From Microbulbifer litoralis (GTDB lineage Bacteria > Pseudomonadota > Gammaproteobacteria > Pseudomonadales > Cellvibrionaceae), in assembly GCF_023634065.1 (NCBI RefSeq), contig NZ_JALKCV010000017.1, forward strand, positions 42,976 through 106,975: a DNA stretch of 64,000 nucleotides. Direction: 5' to 3'. Made by a program: the position numbers and the translations under genes. This document shows positions 1 through 8,722 of this stretch, piece by piece. The notes under the pieces are model-generated. The model worked only from the letters and a program-made list of their open reading frames with translations. It did no database searches and was not told the origin of the DNA. Positions within the stretch are counted from its first letter, which is position 1. Each line of letters starts with the position of its first letter.

Positions 1-966
1 ATGTCGGAAGTGTGGCTGGCGGCGCTGGCGGTCGTGGCGGGATTTGCCGGCCTGGTCTGGAGTGCCGACCGCTTTGTCGCCGGCAGTGCGGCGCTCGCGC
101 AGCGTCTGGGCCTGTCCAAACTGGTCATCGGTCTCACCATCGTCTCCCTCGGCACCTCCGCACCGGAAATCATGGTCGCCGTCAGTGCCGGGCTGCGCGG
201 CGCCGGCGAACTGGCCGTCGGCAACGCCATCGGTTCCAACCTGGCCAATATCGGCCTGGTGCTCGGCGCCACCGCGCTGATCGCCCCGCTGCCCGTCCAG
301 CGCCACCTGATCGGCCAGGAGATCCCGCTGCTGCTGGTAGTGACGGCCCTGGCCGGTTTCATGTTGCGCGATGCGCGCCTGACCGCGGTCGAGAGCCTGA
401 TCCTGCTGGGCCTGCTGGTGCCCCTGCTGTGGCTGACGGTGCGCTACAAGAAACGCCACCACGGCGAGGAAGAGGAAGATGTCGAAATCCGCGACTACAG
501 CCGCTTCCGCGCCACCGCCTGGTTCCTGGCCGGACTCGCCGCGCTGCTGGCCAGCTCGGAGATCCTGGTCTGGGGGGCGCAACACCTGGCCACGGCGGCC
601 GGTGTCAGCCCGCTGGTCATCGGCCTCACGGTGGTGGCGGTAGGCACCAGCCTGCCAGAACTGGCGGCATCGATCGCCAGCGCCCTGCGCGGCCACTACG
701 ACCTGGCCCTGGGCAATATCATCGGCTCCAATGTATTCAATATACTCGCGGTCATGTCCGTACCGGGTATCATTCACACCCTGGAAATGGAGCAGGCCGT
801 TTTCTCCCGCGACTACCTGGCGATGCTGGCCATGACATTGCTGCTGGTAGCGGCGATCTCAGCCAGCCTGTGGCGCCGCCCCGTCGGTGCGCATCTCGGC
901 CGGCGCCTGGGCGCGCTGCTGCTGGCCTGTTACGCGGCCTACTACTGGCTGCTGTTTCACCACTGA
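1..966 (+). CDS. yrbG: Calcium/sodium antiporter, YrbG family
   Basis: This inner-membrane cation/calcium exchanger of 321 aa is close to the usual length of the YrbG/CaCA family (E. coli about 325 aa). The two inverted alpha repeats of the family are visible: GTSAPE at 51-56 with GNAIGSN at 74-80, and GTSLPE at 215-220 with GNIIGSN at 238-244. About ten hydrophobic segments flank an acidic cytoplasmic loop at 153-166. The window opens exactly on the ATG, and the N-terminus matches that expected for the family, so the gene looks complete although its promoter lies outside. It heads the yrbG-kdsD-kdsC-lptCAB cluster seen in many gammaproteobacteria. The transported ion is inferred from the family. 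Confidence 0.9.
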   Translation: MSEVWLAALAVVAGFAGLVWSADRFVAGSAALAQRLGLSKLVIGLTIVSLGTSAPEIMVAVSAGLRGAGELAVGNAIGSNLANIGLVLGATALIAPLPVQRHLIGQEIPLLLVVTALAGFMLRDARLTAVESLILLGLLVPLLWLTVRYKKRHHGEEEEDVEIRDYSRFRATAWFLAGLAALLASSEILVWGAQHLATAAGVSPLVIGLTVVAVGTSLPELAASIASALRGHYDLALGNIIGSNVFNILAVMSVPGIIHTLEMEQAVFSRDYLAMLAMTLLLVAAISASLWRRPVGAHLGRRLGALLLACYAAYYWLLFHH

Positions 967-1026
967 CAGCGAACCCGCGGAAGCTCCTGCACTCTCAAAC
1001 CAAGAACCTGACACCAGAGTAACCGA

Positions 1027-1998
1027 ATGACCCAAGACCTGATTCTGCAAGCGGGCCGGCGCACCGTACTGATGGAAACGGAAGCCGTGGCCGCGCTGGA
1101 ACACCGTATCGACGGAGCTTTCAAGCGCGCCTGCGAACTGATCCTGCAGTGCCGCGGCCGCGCCATCGTCACCGGCATGGGCAAATCCGGCCATATCGGC
1201 CGCAAGATCGCCGCCACCCTGGCGAGCACCGGCACCCCCAGCTTCTTCGTGCACCCGGGCGAGGCCAGCCACGGCGACCTGGGTATGATCACCCGCGACG
1301 ACCTGGTAATCGCCATCTCCAACTCCGGCTCCTCCGCCGAGGTGCTGACCCTGCTGCCGCTGCTGAAGCGCCTCGGCGTCCCGATGATCAGCATGGCCGG
1401 CAAGGCGGACTCGCCGCTGGCACAGGCGGCGGATGTCCACCTGGACATCTCGGTGGAAACCGAGGCCTGCCCGCTGGGCCTGGCGCCGACCTCCTCCACC
1501 ACCGTCACCCTGGTGATGGGCGACGCCCTGGCGGTAGCACTGCTGGAGGCCCGCGGCTTTACCGCCGAGGATTTTGCCTTCTCACATCCCGGCGGCGCCC
1601 TGGGGCGACGGCTGCTGCTGAAAGTGGAAGATGTAATGCACGCCGGCGACGAATTGCCGCAGGTGGCACCACGGACGCTGCTGTCCCAGGCCCTGCTGGA
1701 AATGACCAGCAAGGGCTTCGGCATGACCACCGTGGTCGACGATAAAGGCTCCCTGCTGGGGGTATTCACCGACGGCGACCTGCGCCGGGTCATCGACCAC
1801 AAGGTGGAACTGGACAAAGCTACCATGGAAGAAGTGATGAGCCGCCGCCCGAAAACGGTATCCAGCGAAACCCTGGCCGCCGAGGCACTGCGGATCATGG
1901 AGGACAACAAAATCACCGCGCTGGTGGTCGAGGACGACGCGCGCCACCCGGTCGGGCTGCTGCATATGCACGATATACTGCGGGCCGGGGTGATTTGA
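1027..1998 (+). CDS. kdsD: D-arabinose 5-phosphate isomerase
   Basis: The enzyme interconverts ribulose 5-phosphate and arabinose 5-phosphate, the first step towards Kdo of the LPS inner core. The 323-aa product has an N-terminal SIS sugar-isomerase domain (GMGKSGHIG at 50-58, SNSGSSAE at 98-105, SHPGGALGRR near 190) followed by two CBS domains from about residue 205 to the end, the full KdsD architecture. It lies 60 nt after yrbG. It is separated from kdsC by 216 nt of repeats that begin 5 nt after the stop codon, whereas kdsC, lptC and lptA downstream overlap one another. Confidence 0.95.
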   Translation: MTQDLILQAGRRTVLMETEAVAALEHRIDGAFKRACELILQCRGRAIVTGMGKSGHIGRKIAATLASTGTPSFFVHPGEASHGDLGMITRDDLVIAISNSGSSAEVLTLLPLLKRLGVPMISMAGKADSPLAQAADVHLDISVETEACPLGLAPTSSTTVTLVMGDALAVALLEARGFTAEDFAFSHPGGALGRRLLLKVEDVMHAGDELPQVAPRTLLSQALLEMTSKGFGMTTVVDDKGSLLGVFTDGDLRRVIDHKVELDKATMEEVMSRRPKTVSSETLAAEALRIMEDNKITALVVEDDARHPVGLLHMHDILRAGVI

Positions 1999-2003
1999 TT
2001 GCC

Positions 2004-2059
2004 GGGACTCGGGACTCGGGACTCGGGACTCGGGACTCGGGACTCGGGACTCGGGACTC
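2004..2059 (+). repeat. Tandem heptamer array (GGGACTC)x8
   Basis: Eight perfect uninterrupted copies of GGGACTC begin 5 nt after the kdsD stop codon. The same heptamer is arrayed at 16314-16365 (opposite strand), 24926-24953 and 57307-57341, and occurs singly at 41987 and 58234. It lies only in intergenic DNA. Copy number differs between loci, as expected for slippage. Confidence 0.95.
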
Positions 2060-2062
2060 CAG

Positions 2063-2152
2063 GTAGGGTGTGCCGTGCGCACCGCCAGGTTAACGGTGCG
2101 CCCTACGATTTGAAAGAATACCGAAGCTCAAAGCAAAGACGCCGCTGCCGCC
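2063..2152 (+). repeat. GTAGGGTGCGCC inverted repeat plus palindrome-free element flank
   Basis: At 2063-2083 lies one arm of a repeat (GTAGGGTG then TGCCGTGCGCACC) whose partner at 2095-2106 is shortened. The perfect version is at 6251-6304. It is followed by GAAAGAATACCG (2112-2123) and GCAAAGACGCCGCTGCCGCC (2132-2151). These two motifs flank the long palindromic element elsewhere in the window, but here no palindrome lies between CTG and CCGCC, so this looks like an empty or deleted copy. Confidence 0.7.
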
Positions 2153-2214
2153 CCACAACCGACTTACGGGCACCGCGCCCCCGAACTGCGAAAGGAATAT
2201 CTGAAGGACAGACT

Positions 2215-2769
2215 GTGACTGCAACAGAAGAACAACTGAACCAGGCGCTGAAAAAAGTGCGCTGGCTGGTACTGGACGTCGACGGCGTACTGACCGACGG
2301 CCGCCTCTATTTCGACAACAACGGCAACGAACTGAAAACCTTTCACACCCTGGATGGCCACGGCATCAAGATGCTGCAGAAATCCGGTGTGCAGGTGGCC
2401 ATCATCACCGGCCGCCGCAGCAATGTGGTGGAGCGCCGCGCGCACGACCTGGGTGTCCGCAAGCTGATCCAGGGCCGTGAGGACAAATTTGCCGCCCTGG
2501 AGGAACTGCTCGGCGACGAGAGCTGCCGCCTCGAGGATATCGCCTACGTCGGCGACGACTACCCCGACCTGCTGGTAATGACCCGTATCGGCTGCCCCAT
2601 CTCGGTTCCCAATGCGGCGCCGCCGGTGCGGGAGCGCGCCCTGTGGATCACCGACACCCGCGGTGGCGAGGGCGCCGTGCGGGAAGTGTGCGACCGCATC
2701 ATGCAGGCACAGGGCAGCTTCGACGCCGCACTCGCCCCCTACCTGGCCACCGGTGAAGGAGAACACTGA
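2215..2769 (+). CDS. kdsC: 3-deoxy-D-manno-octulosonate 8-phosphate phosphatase
   Basis: This HAD-superfamily phosphatase removes phosphate from Kdo-8-phosphate before CMP activation. The product is 184 aa. The nucleophile motif DVDGVLTD lies at 21-28 and the C-terminal Mg-binding GDDYPDL near 124-130. It is a small cap-less KdsC of normal size. The reading frame is open further upstream through the repeat region, but the GTG at 2215 is chosen because it has an AAGGA Shine-Dalgarno about 7 nt before it and gives the family's usual N-terminus. It overlaps lptC by 1 nt (TGATG), so the two are translationally coupled. Confidence 0.94.
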   Translation: MTATEEQLNQALKKVRWLVLDVDGVLTDGRLYFDNNGNELKTFHTLDGHGIKMLQKSGVQVAIITGRRSNVVERRAHDLGVRKLIQGREDKFAALEELLGDESCRLEDIAYVGDDYPDLLVMTRIGCPISVPNAAPPVRERALWITDTRGGEGAVREVCDRIMQAQGSFDAALAPYLATGEGEH

Positions 2770-3335
2770 TGCGCAGCTGGCTGCCTCTGGTCATCGTGGT
2801 CGCGCTGATCAGCGCCGGACTCTGGTTTGCCGAGAGCGAACCGGAACAGCTGATGGGCAAGCGCCCCACGCCCCAGCAGCAGGACCGGGCCGCCGACCTG
2901 GTGATCCGCGACGCGCGCACCCGGCACTTCAACACCGGCGGCACCCTCGCCTACCGCGTGGACGCCGAACGTATCACCTTCTTCCAGTTCGCCCGCCGCG
3001 ACCGCGCCGACCTGACCGAACCGCGTATACTCTTTTACCAGGAAGACAGCCCCAAGTGGCGCACCGAATCCCGCACCGGGGTCGCGCACAACAACGGGCA
3101 GCGCGTGGTCCTGAAAGGCGATGTCGTCATCAATGAACTGCCGGAACCGGGTGGCATCCGCCTGGATACCCAGAGCATAACCATCAAACCGCGCGAGGAA
3201 TACGCCGAGACGGACAAAATTGTTACCATTACCGCCGGCCCCAACCGCACCCAGGGCAGAGGCCTGCGCGCTTTCCTGAAGGAAGACCGGGTGGAAATCC
3301 TCTCCGAGGTACAGAGTAGCTATGAAACCGATTGA
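2769..3335 (+). CDS. lptC: LPS export system periplasmic-anchored protein LptC
   Basis: LptC is the bitopic inner-membrane partner that receives LPS from LptBFG and hands it to LptA. The 188-aa product has one N-terminal membrane helix (about residues 3-20) followed by a beta-rich periplasmic domain typical of the LptC/OstA fold. Its start overlaps the kdsC stop by 1 nt, and its end overlaps lptA by 14 nt. Sequence conservation in this family is low, so the call rests on length, topology and position between kdsC and lptA. Confidence 0.92.
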   Translation: MRSWLPLVIVVALISAGLWFAESEPEQLMGKRPTPQQQDRAADLVIRDARTRHFNTGGTLAYRVDAERITFFQFARRDRADLTEPRILFYQEDSPKWRTESRTGVAHNNGQRVVLKGDVVINELPEPGGIRLDTQSITIKPREEYAETDKIVTITAGPNRTQGRGLRAFLKEDRVEILSEVQSSYETD

Positions 3336-3864
3336 ATTTCTGCGGCCCCTCGCCGCCGCCGTCGCGCTGGCCCTCAGCGCGCAGGTCGCCGCCCTGCCGG
3401 ACGACCGCAGCCAGCCGATCAAAGTGCAGGCGAAAAAACTCGAGGCCAACCGCGGCGAAAACCTGTCCGTCTACAGCGGCGACGTGGTCATCACCCAGGG
3501 TTCCCTGCAGATTCGCGCCGATCGCGTGGAAGTCCACGGCAACGAAGCCGGCGAAATCAACCGCGTGGTGGCCATCGGCAAACCGGCGCATTTCCAGCAG
3601 CAGGTGCAACAGAGCCAGAATCCGGTCAAGGCCCGCGCCCGGCGCATCGAATTCACCGTCGCCTCGGATGAACTGCACCTCACCGGCGACGCCCACGTCG
3701 ACCGCGATGGCAACACCCTGACGGCGGAAAAAATCGATTACGACCTCACCAGCGAACAGATGCAGGCCCACGGCCAGTCCGGCGACGGCCGCGTGGAAAT
3801 GATCTGGAAGCCGGAAAAGAAAACGACGGAACAGCAGTCGGCCAACGACGGGCAAAACCAGTAA
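3322..3864 (+). CDS. lptA: LPS transport periplasmic bridge protein LptA
   Basis: LptA polymerises into the periplasmic beta-jellyroll bridge that carries LPS to LptDE. The product is 180 aa with a signal peptide (residues 1 to about 24, ending near QVAA-LPDD). The OstA-type domain follows, with the pattern YSGDVVITQGSLQIRADRVEV near 50-70. The C-terminus is polar and rich in Lys and Gln. It overlaps lptC by 14 nt and precedes lptB by 41 nt, the conserved transport gene order. Confidence 0.94.
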   Translation: MKPIEFLRPLAAAVALALSAQVAALPDDRSQPIKVQAKKLEANRGENLSVYSGDVVITQGSLQIRADRVEVHGNEAGEINRVVAIGKPAHFQQQVQQSQNPVKARARRIEFTVASDELHLTGDAHVDRDGNTLTAEKIDYDLTSEQMQAHGQSGDGRVEMIWKPEKKTTEQQSANDGQNQ

Positions 3865-3905
3865 CATAGAGCGGCCGCCGTCGCAGAATTGATTCGGAAC
3901 ACACT

Positions 3906-4631
3906 ATGCCAACGCTGAAAGCGTTACATCTCGCCAAGCAGTACAAAAAGCGCAAGGTCGTACAGGACGTTTCCGTCAGCGTCACCAGTGGCCAGATCGT
4001 CGGCCTGCTGGGCCCCAACGGTGCCGGCAAGACCACCTGCTTCTATATGATCGCCGGCCTGGTGCAGGCGGACGCCGGCCAGGTGATGATCGACAACGAG
4101 GACATCACCTGCCTGCCGATGCACGGCCGCGCCCGCAAGGGCATCGGCTACCTGCCGCAGGAGGCCTCGGTGTTCCGCCGCCTGTCGGTGCGCGACAATA
4201 TTCTCGCCATCCTGGAGACCCGCAAAGACCTGTCCCGCGACGAGCGCCGGGCCCGGGTGCAGGAACTGCTGAACGAGTTCAATATCACCCATATCGAGAA
4301 CAGCCCCGGTATGGCGCTGTCCGGTGGCGAGCGCCGCCGGGTGGAGATCGCCCGCGCCCTGGCCACCGACCCGGCCTTCGTGCTGCTGGATGAACCCTTC
4401 GCCGGCGTCGACCCCATCTCGGTCAACGATATCAAGCAGATAGTCCGCCACCTGCGCGACCGCGGTATCGGCGTGCTGATCACCGATCACAATGTGCGCG
4501 AGACGCTGGATATCTGCGAGACCGCCTATATCGTCAGCGAGGGCCACATCATCGCCTCCGGCACACCCACCGAGGTGCTGAACAACCAGCAGGTGCGCGA
4601 AGTCTACCTGGGCCACGAATTTACCATCTGA
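3906..4631 (+). CDS. lptB: LPS export ABC transporter ATP-binding protein
   Basis: LptB is the cytoplasmic ATPase powering LPS extraction by LptFG. In the 241-aa product the Walker A motif GPNGAGKTT is at 36-44, the ABC signature LSGGERRR near 138, Walker B with FVLLDEPF near 158 and the switch histidine in TDHNVRE near 195. Length and motifs are standard. The partner permease genes lptF and lptG are not in this window, as is usual. Confidence 0.96.
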   Translation: MPTLKALHLAKQYKKRKVVQDVSVSVTSGQIVGLLGPNGAGKTTCFYMIAGLVQADAGQVMIDNEDITCLPMHGRARKGIGYLPQEASVFRRLSVRDNILAILETRKDLSRDERRARVQELLNEFNITHIENSPGMALSGGERRRVEIARALATDPAFVLLDEPFAGVDPISVNDIKQIVRHLRDRGIGVLITDHNVRETLDICETAYIVSEGHIIASGTPTEVLNNQQVREVYLGHEFTI

Positions 4632-4703
4632 CGCCACAGGCGGAGCGCTGGCCGCGACCGGGACACGCGTCTTCGGCACACTTATTGCTTGTAATCGTCC
4701 CGA

Positions 4704-4772
4704 CAGAGGGTTAGTCTGCAACCTCCTTGATATGCAGACGAATAATCCGCCGAATCGGCATCATACCCTCTG
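4704..4772 (+). promoter_or_regulatory. Nested stem-loop in the rpoN leader
   Basis: Two nested complementary pairs lie immediately upstream of rpoN: CAGAGGGT (4704-4711) with ACCCTCTG (4765-4772), and inside them GTCTGCA (4714-4720) with TGCAGAC (4733-4739). The outer stem ends 3 nt before the rpoN ATG, and no purine-rich ribosome-binding site is apparent between them. Folding could therefore affect rpoN translation. This is an inference from sequence alone. Confidence 0.5.
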
Positions 4773-4775
4773 ATT

Positions 4776-6230
4776 ATGAAGCAGTCCCTCCAGTTAAAAC
4801 TCGGCACACAGCTGACCATGACGCCGCAGCTGCAACAGGCCATCCGCCTGCTGCAACTGTCGACGCTGGACCTGCAGCAGGAGGTGCAATCCGCCCTCGA
4901 CAGCAATCCGCTGCTGGAGATGGACGGCGAAGAACAGCCCGAGGCACCGCGGGAACGGGACACCCAGGCGACACAGCCAGAAGAACAGCACACCGCAAAC
5001 AGCACCGATCCGTCCACCGACAGCGACTGGAACCAGGATATCCCCGAGGATCTGCCGGTGGATACGCGCTGGGACGACGTCTACGGCAGCGGCAGCAGCA
5101 GCTACAGCGGCGTCGAAGCCGACGAATACGCGCTCGACCAACGCAACACCGCCCCCGACAGCCTGCACGACCACCTGCTGTGGCAACTCAACCTCACTCC
5201 CCTGACGCCGCTGGACCGGCTGATCGCGGAAAACCTGATCGACGGCATCGCCCCCAGCGGCCTGCTGGAATCCTGTCCACTGGATCTCGCCTCAGCGCTG
5301 GACGCTGAAAAAGAAGAGGTGCTGGCGGTACTCAAGATCATCCAGCAGTTCGAACCCGCCGGCTGCGGCGCGCGCGACCTGCGCGAATGCCTGCTGCTGC
5401 AACTGCAGCAGCTCCCCGTCGAGACACCCTGGCTGGAACAGGCCCAGATTATCGTCGAACGCCACCTGGAACTGCTCGGCAAGCGCGATTTCCGCCAACT
5501 GAGCCGGCGCACGCGCCTGAGCGAAGCCCAACTGGGCGAGGCCATCCGGCTGATCCAGACCCTCAACCCCTACCCGGGCGAGGCGTTCGGCGGCGAAGAG
5601 CCCCAGTACGTGGTGCCGGATATCATCGTCAGCCGCCGCCAGCAGCGCTGGCTGGTGGAGCTCAATCCTGAGACCACCCCCAAGCTCCGCATCAACGGCG
5701 ACTACGCCTCCCTGATCAAGCGCGCCGATAACTCCAGCGATAACAACTTCCTGCGCGACAACCTGCAGGAGGCGCGCTGGTTCCTGAAGAGCCTGCAGAG
5801 CCGCAACGAAACCCTGCTCAAAGTCGCGTCCTGTATCGTCGAGAAACAACAGGGGTTCTTCGAACTGGGACCGGAGGCGATGAAGCCCATGGTGCTGGCG
5901 GATATCGCCGAGACCATCGGCATGCACGAGTCCACCATTTCCCGGGTCACCACGCAGAAGTACATGCTCACCCCGCGGGGCGTGTTCGAGCTCAAATACT
6001 TCTTCTCCAGCCACGTCAGCACCGACTCCGGCGAGGACGCCTCCTCCACCGCCATCCGCGCCATGATCCGCAAGCTGGTGGACGGCGAGGAACCGCGCAA
6101 GCCCCTGTCCGACAACAAGATCACCCAGGAACTCGACCAACAGGGCATCAAGGTGGCGCGGCGCACCGTGGCCAAGTACCGGGAATCCATGGGCATCCCT
6201 TCCTCCAGCGAGCGCAAGCGGCTGGTTTGA
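4776..6230 (+). CDS. rpoN: RNA polymerase sigma-54 factor
   Basis: RpoN directs RNA polymerase to -24/-12 promoters opened by enhancer-binding ATPases, for nitrogen and other regulons. The 484-aa product has the Gln/Leu-rich activator-interacting region I (1-50), an acidic spacer (about 50-115), the core-binding and HTH regions, and a complete RpoN box ARRTVAKYRE at 461-470 near the C-terminus. It sits between lptB and hpf, the standard location. A likely target in this window is the nitrate-transport operon at 40.4 kb, which has a GG-N10-GC promoter. Confidence 0.97.
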   Translation: MKQSLQLKLGTQLTMTPQLQQAIRLLQLSTLDLQQEVQSALDSNPLLEMDGEEQPEAPRERDTQATQPEEQHTANSTDPSTDSDWNQDIPEDLPVDTRWDDVYGSGSSSYSGVEADEYALDQRNTAPDSLHDHLLWQLNLTPLTPLDRLIAENLIDGIAPSGLLESCPLDLASALDAEKEEVLAVLKIIQQFEPAGCGARDLRECLLLQLQQLPVETPWLEQAQIIVERHLELLGKRDFRQLSRRTRLSEAQLGEAIRLIQTLNPYPGEAFGGEEPQYVVPDIIVSRRQQRWLVELNPETTPKLRINGDYASLIKRADNSSDNNFLRDNLQEARWFLKSLQSRNETLLKVASCIVEKQQGFFELGPEAMKPMVLADIAETIGMHESTISRVTTQKYMLTPRGVFELKYFFSSHVSTDSGEDASSTAIRAMIRKLVDGEEPRKPLSDNKITQELDQQGIKVARRTVAKYRESMGIPSSSERKRLV

Positions 6231-6250
6231 CGGCGGGACCGGGACTTTCA

Positions 6251-6304
6251 GTAGGGTGCGCCGTGCGCACCGGGCGCTTCAATGGTGCGCACGGCGCACC
6301 CTAC
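6251..6304. repeat. Perfect 21-bp inverted repeat, GTAGGGTGCGCC type
   Basis: Arms at 6251-6271 and 6284-6304 are exact reverse complements (GTAGGGTGCGCC then GTGCGCACC) around a 12-nt loop. They are followed by AAAAGAATATCG (6311-6322) and GTGCGAAGGCCC (6329-6340), another degraded flank of the long palindromic element. Related arms occur at 2063 and 41997. The rest of the 291-nt rpoN-hpf gap shows nothing else clear. The element could form a hairpin in the rpoN-hpf transcript. Confidence 0.9.
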
Positions 6305-6521
6305 AGTCGGAAAAGAATATCGAGATCCGTGCGAAGGCCCAGCTTTTCAGACCCGCACCGACCACCTGGTCATAAATGGCCTGGGCGTCCCCTTCGACCC
6401 GACCGGCAACCAAACCCCGAACTTTGAGTGTATCCTTCCATTCTGGCGAACTTCCTAGTAGGGTTGCCGCCCTGACGGGGGTGCCGCCGGAGTACCGCAT
6501 GCACCCGAAGAGGAGAAATCC

Positions 6522-6812
6522 ATGCAGATCAATATCAGTGGCCATCATCTCGATGTGACCCCGCCGATCCGCGATTACTGCGAAAGCAAACTGGAAAAAC
6601 TCTCCCGTCACTACGACAACATTACCACCGCCCAGGTAATTCTCTCTGTCGAAAAACTGGTACAGAAGGCCGAGGCCCGGGTACACATTAATGGCCACGA
6701 CCTGGTTGCGGGCTCGGAAGACGAAGACATGTACGCGGCCATCGACGCTGTGTCCGACAAGCTGGATCGTCAGCTCAAGAAGCACAAAGAGAAGTTGCAA
6801 AAGCACCGATAA
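6522..6812 (+). CDS. hpf: Ribosome hibernation promoting factor
   Basis: This small protein of 96 aa has the S30AE / sigma-54 modulation fold. The family binds the decoding region of 30S subunits and promotes 100S dimers or inactive 70S ribosomes in stationary phase. The length corresponds to the short HPF/YhbH form lacking the C-terminal dimerisation domain. It starts with MQINISGHHLDVTPPIRDY, characteristic of the family, with AGGAG about 8 nt upstream. It is followed 3 nt later by ptsN, so they are probably cotranscribed. Confidence 0.94.
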   Translation: MQINISGHHLDVTPPIRDYCESKLEKLSRHYDNITTAQVILSVEKLVQKAEARVHINGHDLVAGSEDEDMYAAIDAVSDKLDRQLKKHKEKLQKHR

Positions 6813-6815
6813 GTT

Positions 6816-7277
6816 ATGACATTGGAAGCATTACTCTCTCCCCGCCTGAGTCTCTGCCACCTGGCGGGGAGCAGCAAAAAGAAATTGCTGCTCAATATTG
6901 CCCAGGCCATTGACGAACAGTATCCACAACTCGACGCCGATACCATTTTCAACCAGCTGATCGCCCGCGAACGCCTCGGCTCCACCGGTATCGGCGAAGG
7001 CGTGGCCATTCCCCACTGCCGCCTGCCGGGCTGCGAGAAGCCCATCGGCGTGCTCTGCACCACCGAACCCGCCGTCGATTTCGACGCCGCCGACCGCCAG
7101 CCGGTCGACCTGCTGTTCGCGCTGCTGGTACCCGAGGACTCGGAGCAGGAACACCTGGACACCCTGGCCGAAATCGCCGCCCTCTTCTCCGACAGCCGCG
7201 TGCGAGAGAAGCTGCGTCGCGCCGAAAGCGGCGACGAGCTCTATGCGCTGGCCATCGACAGCGCCGCGGCCGCCTGA
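6816..7277 (+). CDS. ptsN: Nitrogen PTS phosphocarrier EIIA-Ntr
   Basis: PtsN is the terminal phosphoacceptor of the regulatory nitrogen phosphotransferase chain (PtsP, PtsO, PtsN), which tunes potassium transport, envelope and nitrogen responses. The 153-aa single-domain EIIA has the phosphorylatable histidine H67 in GVAIPHCRL. Length and motif are normal. Neighbours rapZ and ptsO complete the usual rpoN-linked group. Confidence 0.95.
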   Translation: MTLEALLSPRLSLCHLAGSSKKKLLLNIAQAIDEQYPQLDADTIFNQLIARERLGSTGIGEGVAIPHCRLPGCEKPIGVLCTTEPAVDFDAADRQPVDLLFALLVPEDSEQEHLDTLAEIAALFSDSRVREKLRRAESGDELYALAIDSAAAA

Positions 7278-7387
7278 AGCCACGATTGAATATCAAAAAA
7301 CAACGAAAACCGGACATTGAGTCACAGCGCATAATCCCGGATCATTGGTCTCTGATAATTTGATCATTGATAGTTGGTATTCGAACA

Positions 7388-8269
7388 ATGCGCCTGGTGA
7401 TCATCAGCGGCCGTTCCGGCTCCGGTAAAAGCTCCGCCCTGCAACTGCTGGAGGATGTCGGCTTCAACTGCATCGACAACCTCCCGGCCAGCCTGCTGCC
7501 CGAGCTGGTCAAGCGGGTGCGCGAACAGGCACCCGGGGACGACACCCCAAACGCCCTCGGCAGCCCCCGCCTGGCGCTGGGCATCGACGCCCGCAACCTG
7601 TGGCAGGATGTGCAGCAGGCGCCGCGGGTGATCGGGGAACTGCGCGAGAGCGGCGTGCAGTGCGATGTGATTTACCTGGATGCCCGCTCGCCGGTGCTGG
7701 TACAGCGTTTCAGCGAAACCCGCCGCAAACACCCGCTGTCCGACAACCGCACCCACCTGCTGGAAGCCCTGAACCGGGAAAAGGAACTGCTGGCACCACT
7801 GGCGGCCATGGCCGACCTGGTGATCGATACCAGCAGCCTCAGCCTGCACCAGCTGCGCGACCTGGTAAAAACGCGGGTGGTGGGGCAGGAATCGCCGGGA
7901 ATGGCGATACTCTTCCAGTCGTTCGGCTTCAAGCACGGCGTGCCGGTGGACGCGGACCTGGTCTTCGACCTGCGCTGCCTGCCCAACCCCTACTGGGTGG
8001 CCGAGCTGCGCCAGAAAACCGGCCTGGATCCGGAAGTGGCAGAATATCTCCGCAGCCACCCGCAGACCGACGATATGGAGCGGGATATCACCGGCTTCCT
8101 GGAGCGCTGGCTGCCGGCCTACCAGAAGAGCAATCGCAGCTATACCTGTATCTCCATCGGCTGCACCGGCGGGCGCCATCGCTCGGTCTACATGGTCGAG
8201 CAACTGGCCAGGGCCTTTGCCGGCCATTTCGACAATGTACAGGTCCGCCACCGCGAACAGCAGCAGTAA
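7388..8269 (+). CDS. rapZ: RNase adapter protein RapZ
   Basis: RapZ is a nucleotide-binding adapter that in enterobacteria recruits RNase E to GlmZ sRNA and so controls glucosamine-6-phosphate synthase. The product is 293 aa. The Walker A GRSGSGKSS lies at 8-16, and the C-terminal domain carries CTGGRHRSV (about 260), typical of the family. An in-frame TTG exists at 7367, but the ATG at 7388 gives the conserved beginning MRLVIISGRSG. Whether a GlmZ-type target exists in this organism cannot be seen here. Confidence 0.94.
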   Translation: MRLVIISGRSGSGKSSALQLLEDVGFNCIDNLPASLLPELVKRVREQAPGDDTPNALGSPRLALGIDARNLWQDVQQAPRVIGELRESGVQCDVIYLDARSPVLVQRFSETRRKHPLSDNRTHLLEALNREKELLAPLAAMADLVIDTSSLSLHQLRDLVKTRVVGQESPGMAILFQSFGFKHGVPVDADLVFDLRCLPNPYWVAELRQKTGLDPEVAEYLRSHPQTDDMERDITGFLERWLPAYQKSNRSYTCISIGCTGGRHRSVYMVEQLARAFAGHFDNVQVRHREQQQ

Positions 8270-8297
8270 ACCAACCGAGCCAGGCCGAACACCCCCC

Positions 8298-8567
8298 ATG
8301 CAGAAAAGCCGCCTACAGATCATCAACAAACTGGGCCTTCACGCCCGCGCCGCCAGCAAATTTGCACAGACCTCGGCCCGCTTCTCCGCCGATATCAGGG
8401 TGGGCTGCCAGGGCAAGTCCGTGGATGGCAAGAGCGTGATGGCCCTGATGCTGCTGGCCGCGGGCAAGGGCACCGAACTGGACCTGGAGGTGGAGGGCGC
8501 CGACGAGCAGGCGGCCCTGGAAGCCCTGTGCGAGCTGGTCGCCGATCGCTTCGGCGAGGCGGAGTGA
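8298..8567 (+). CDS. ptsO: Nitrogen PTS phosphocarrier protein NPr
   Basis: This HPr-like phosphocarrier relays phosphate from PtsP to PtsN. The product is 89 aa, with the active-site histidine H15 in GLHARAA and the region around HPr Ser46 (VDGKSVMALM). The ATG at 8298 is preferred over the frame's earlier extension because it yields the exact HPr N-terminus. It follows rapZ by 28 nt. Confidence 0.94.
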   Translation: MQKSRLQIINKLGLHARAASKFAQTSARFSADIRVGCQGKSVDGKSVMALMLLAAGKGTELDLEVEGADEQAALEALCELVADRFGEAE

Positions 8568-8722
8568 CCCCCGTAAGAAGACAGAGGGATATCCTCCCCG
8601 CCCCCTCAGCAGCCATTACCACAATCGATTCCAGAGCCTGCTGATAGTATGATCGCGGCCTGTAGACGCTCCCGCAGTCGCGGGGCCGAATCGCAGATTC
8701 CGCATTGACGAGACCCCCTTCC

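Noticed and set aside
2004..2059. Heptamer arrays as a CRISPR array or coding repeat
   Set aside because: There are no spacers, the unit is only 7 bp, and no cas genes are present. The Gly-Leu-Gly-Thr-Arg-Asp-Ser reading is an artefact of extending the kdsC frame upstream.
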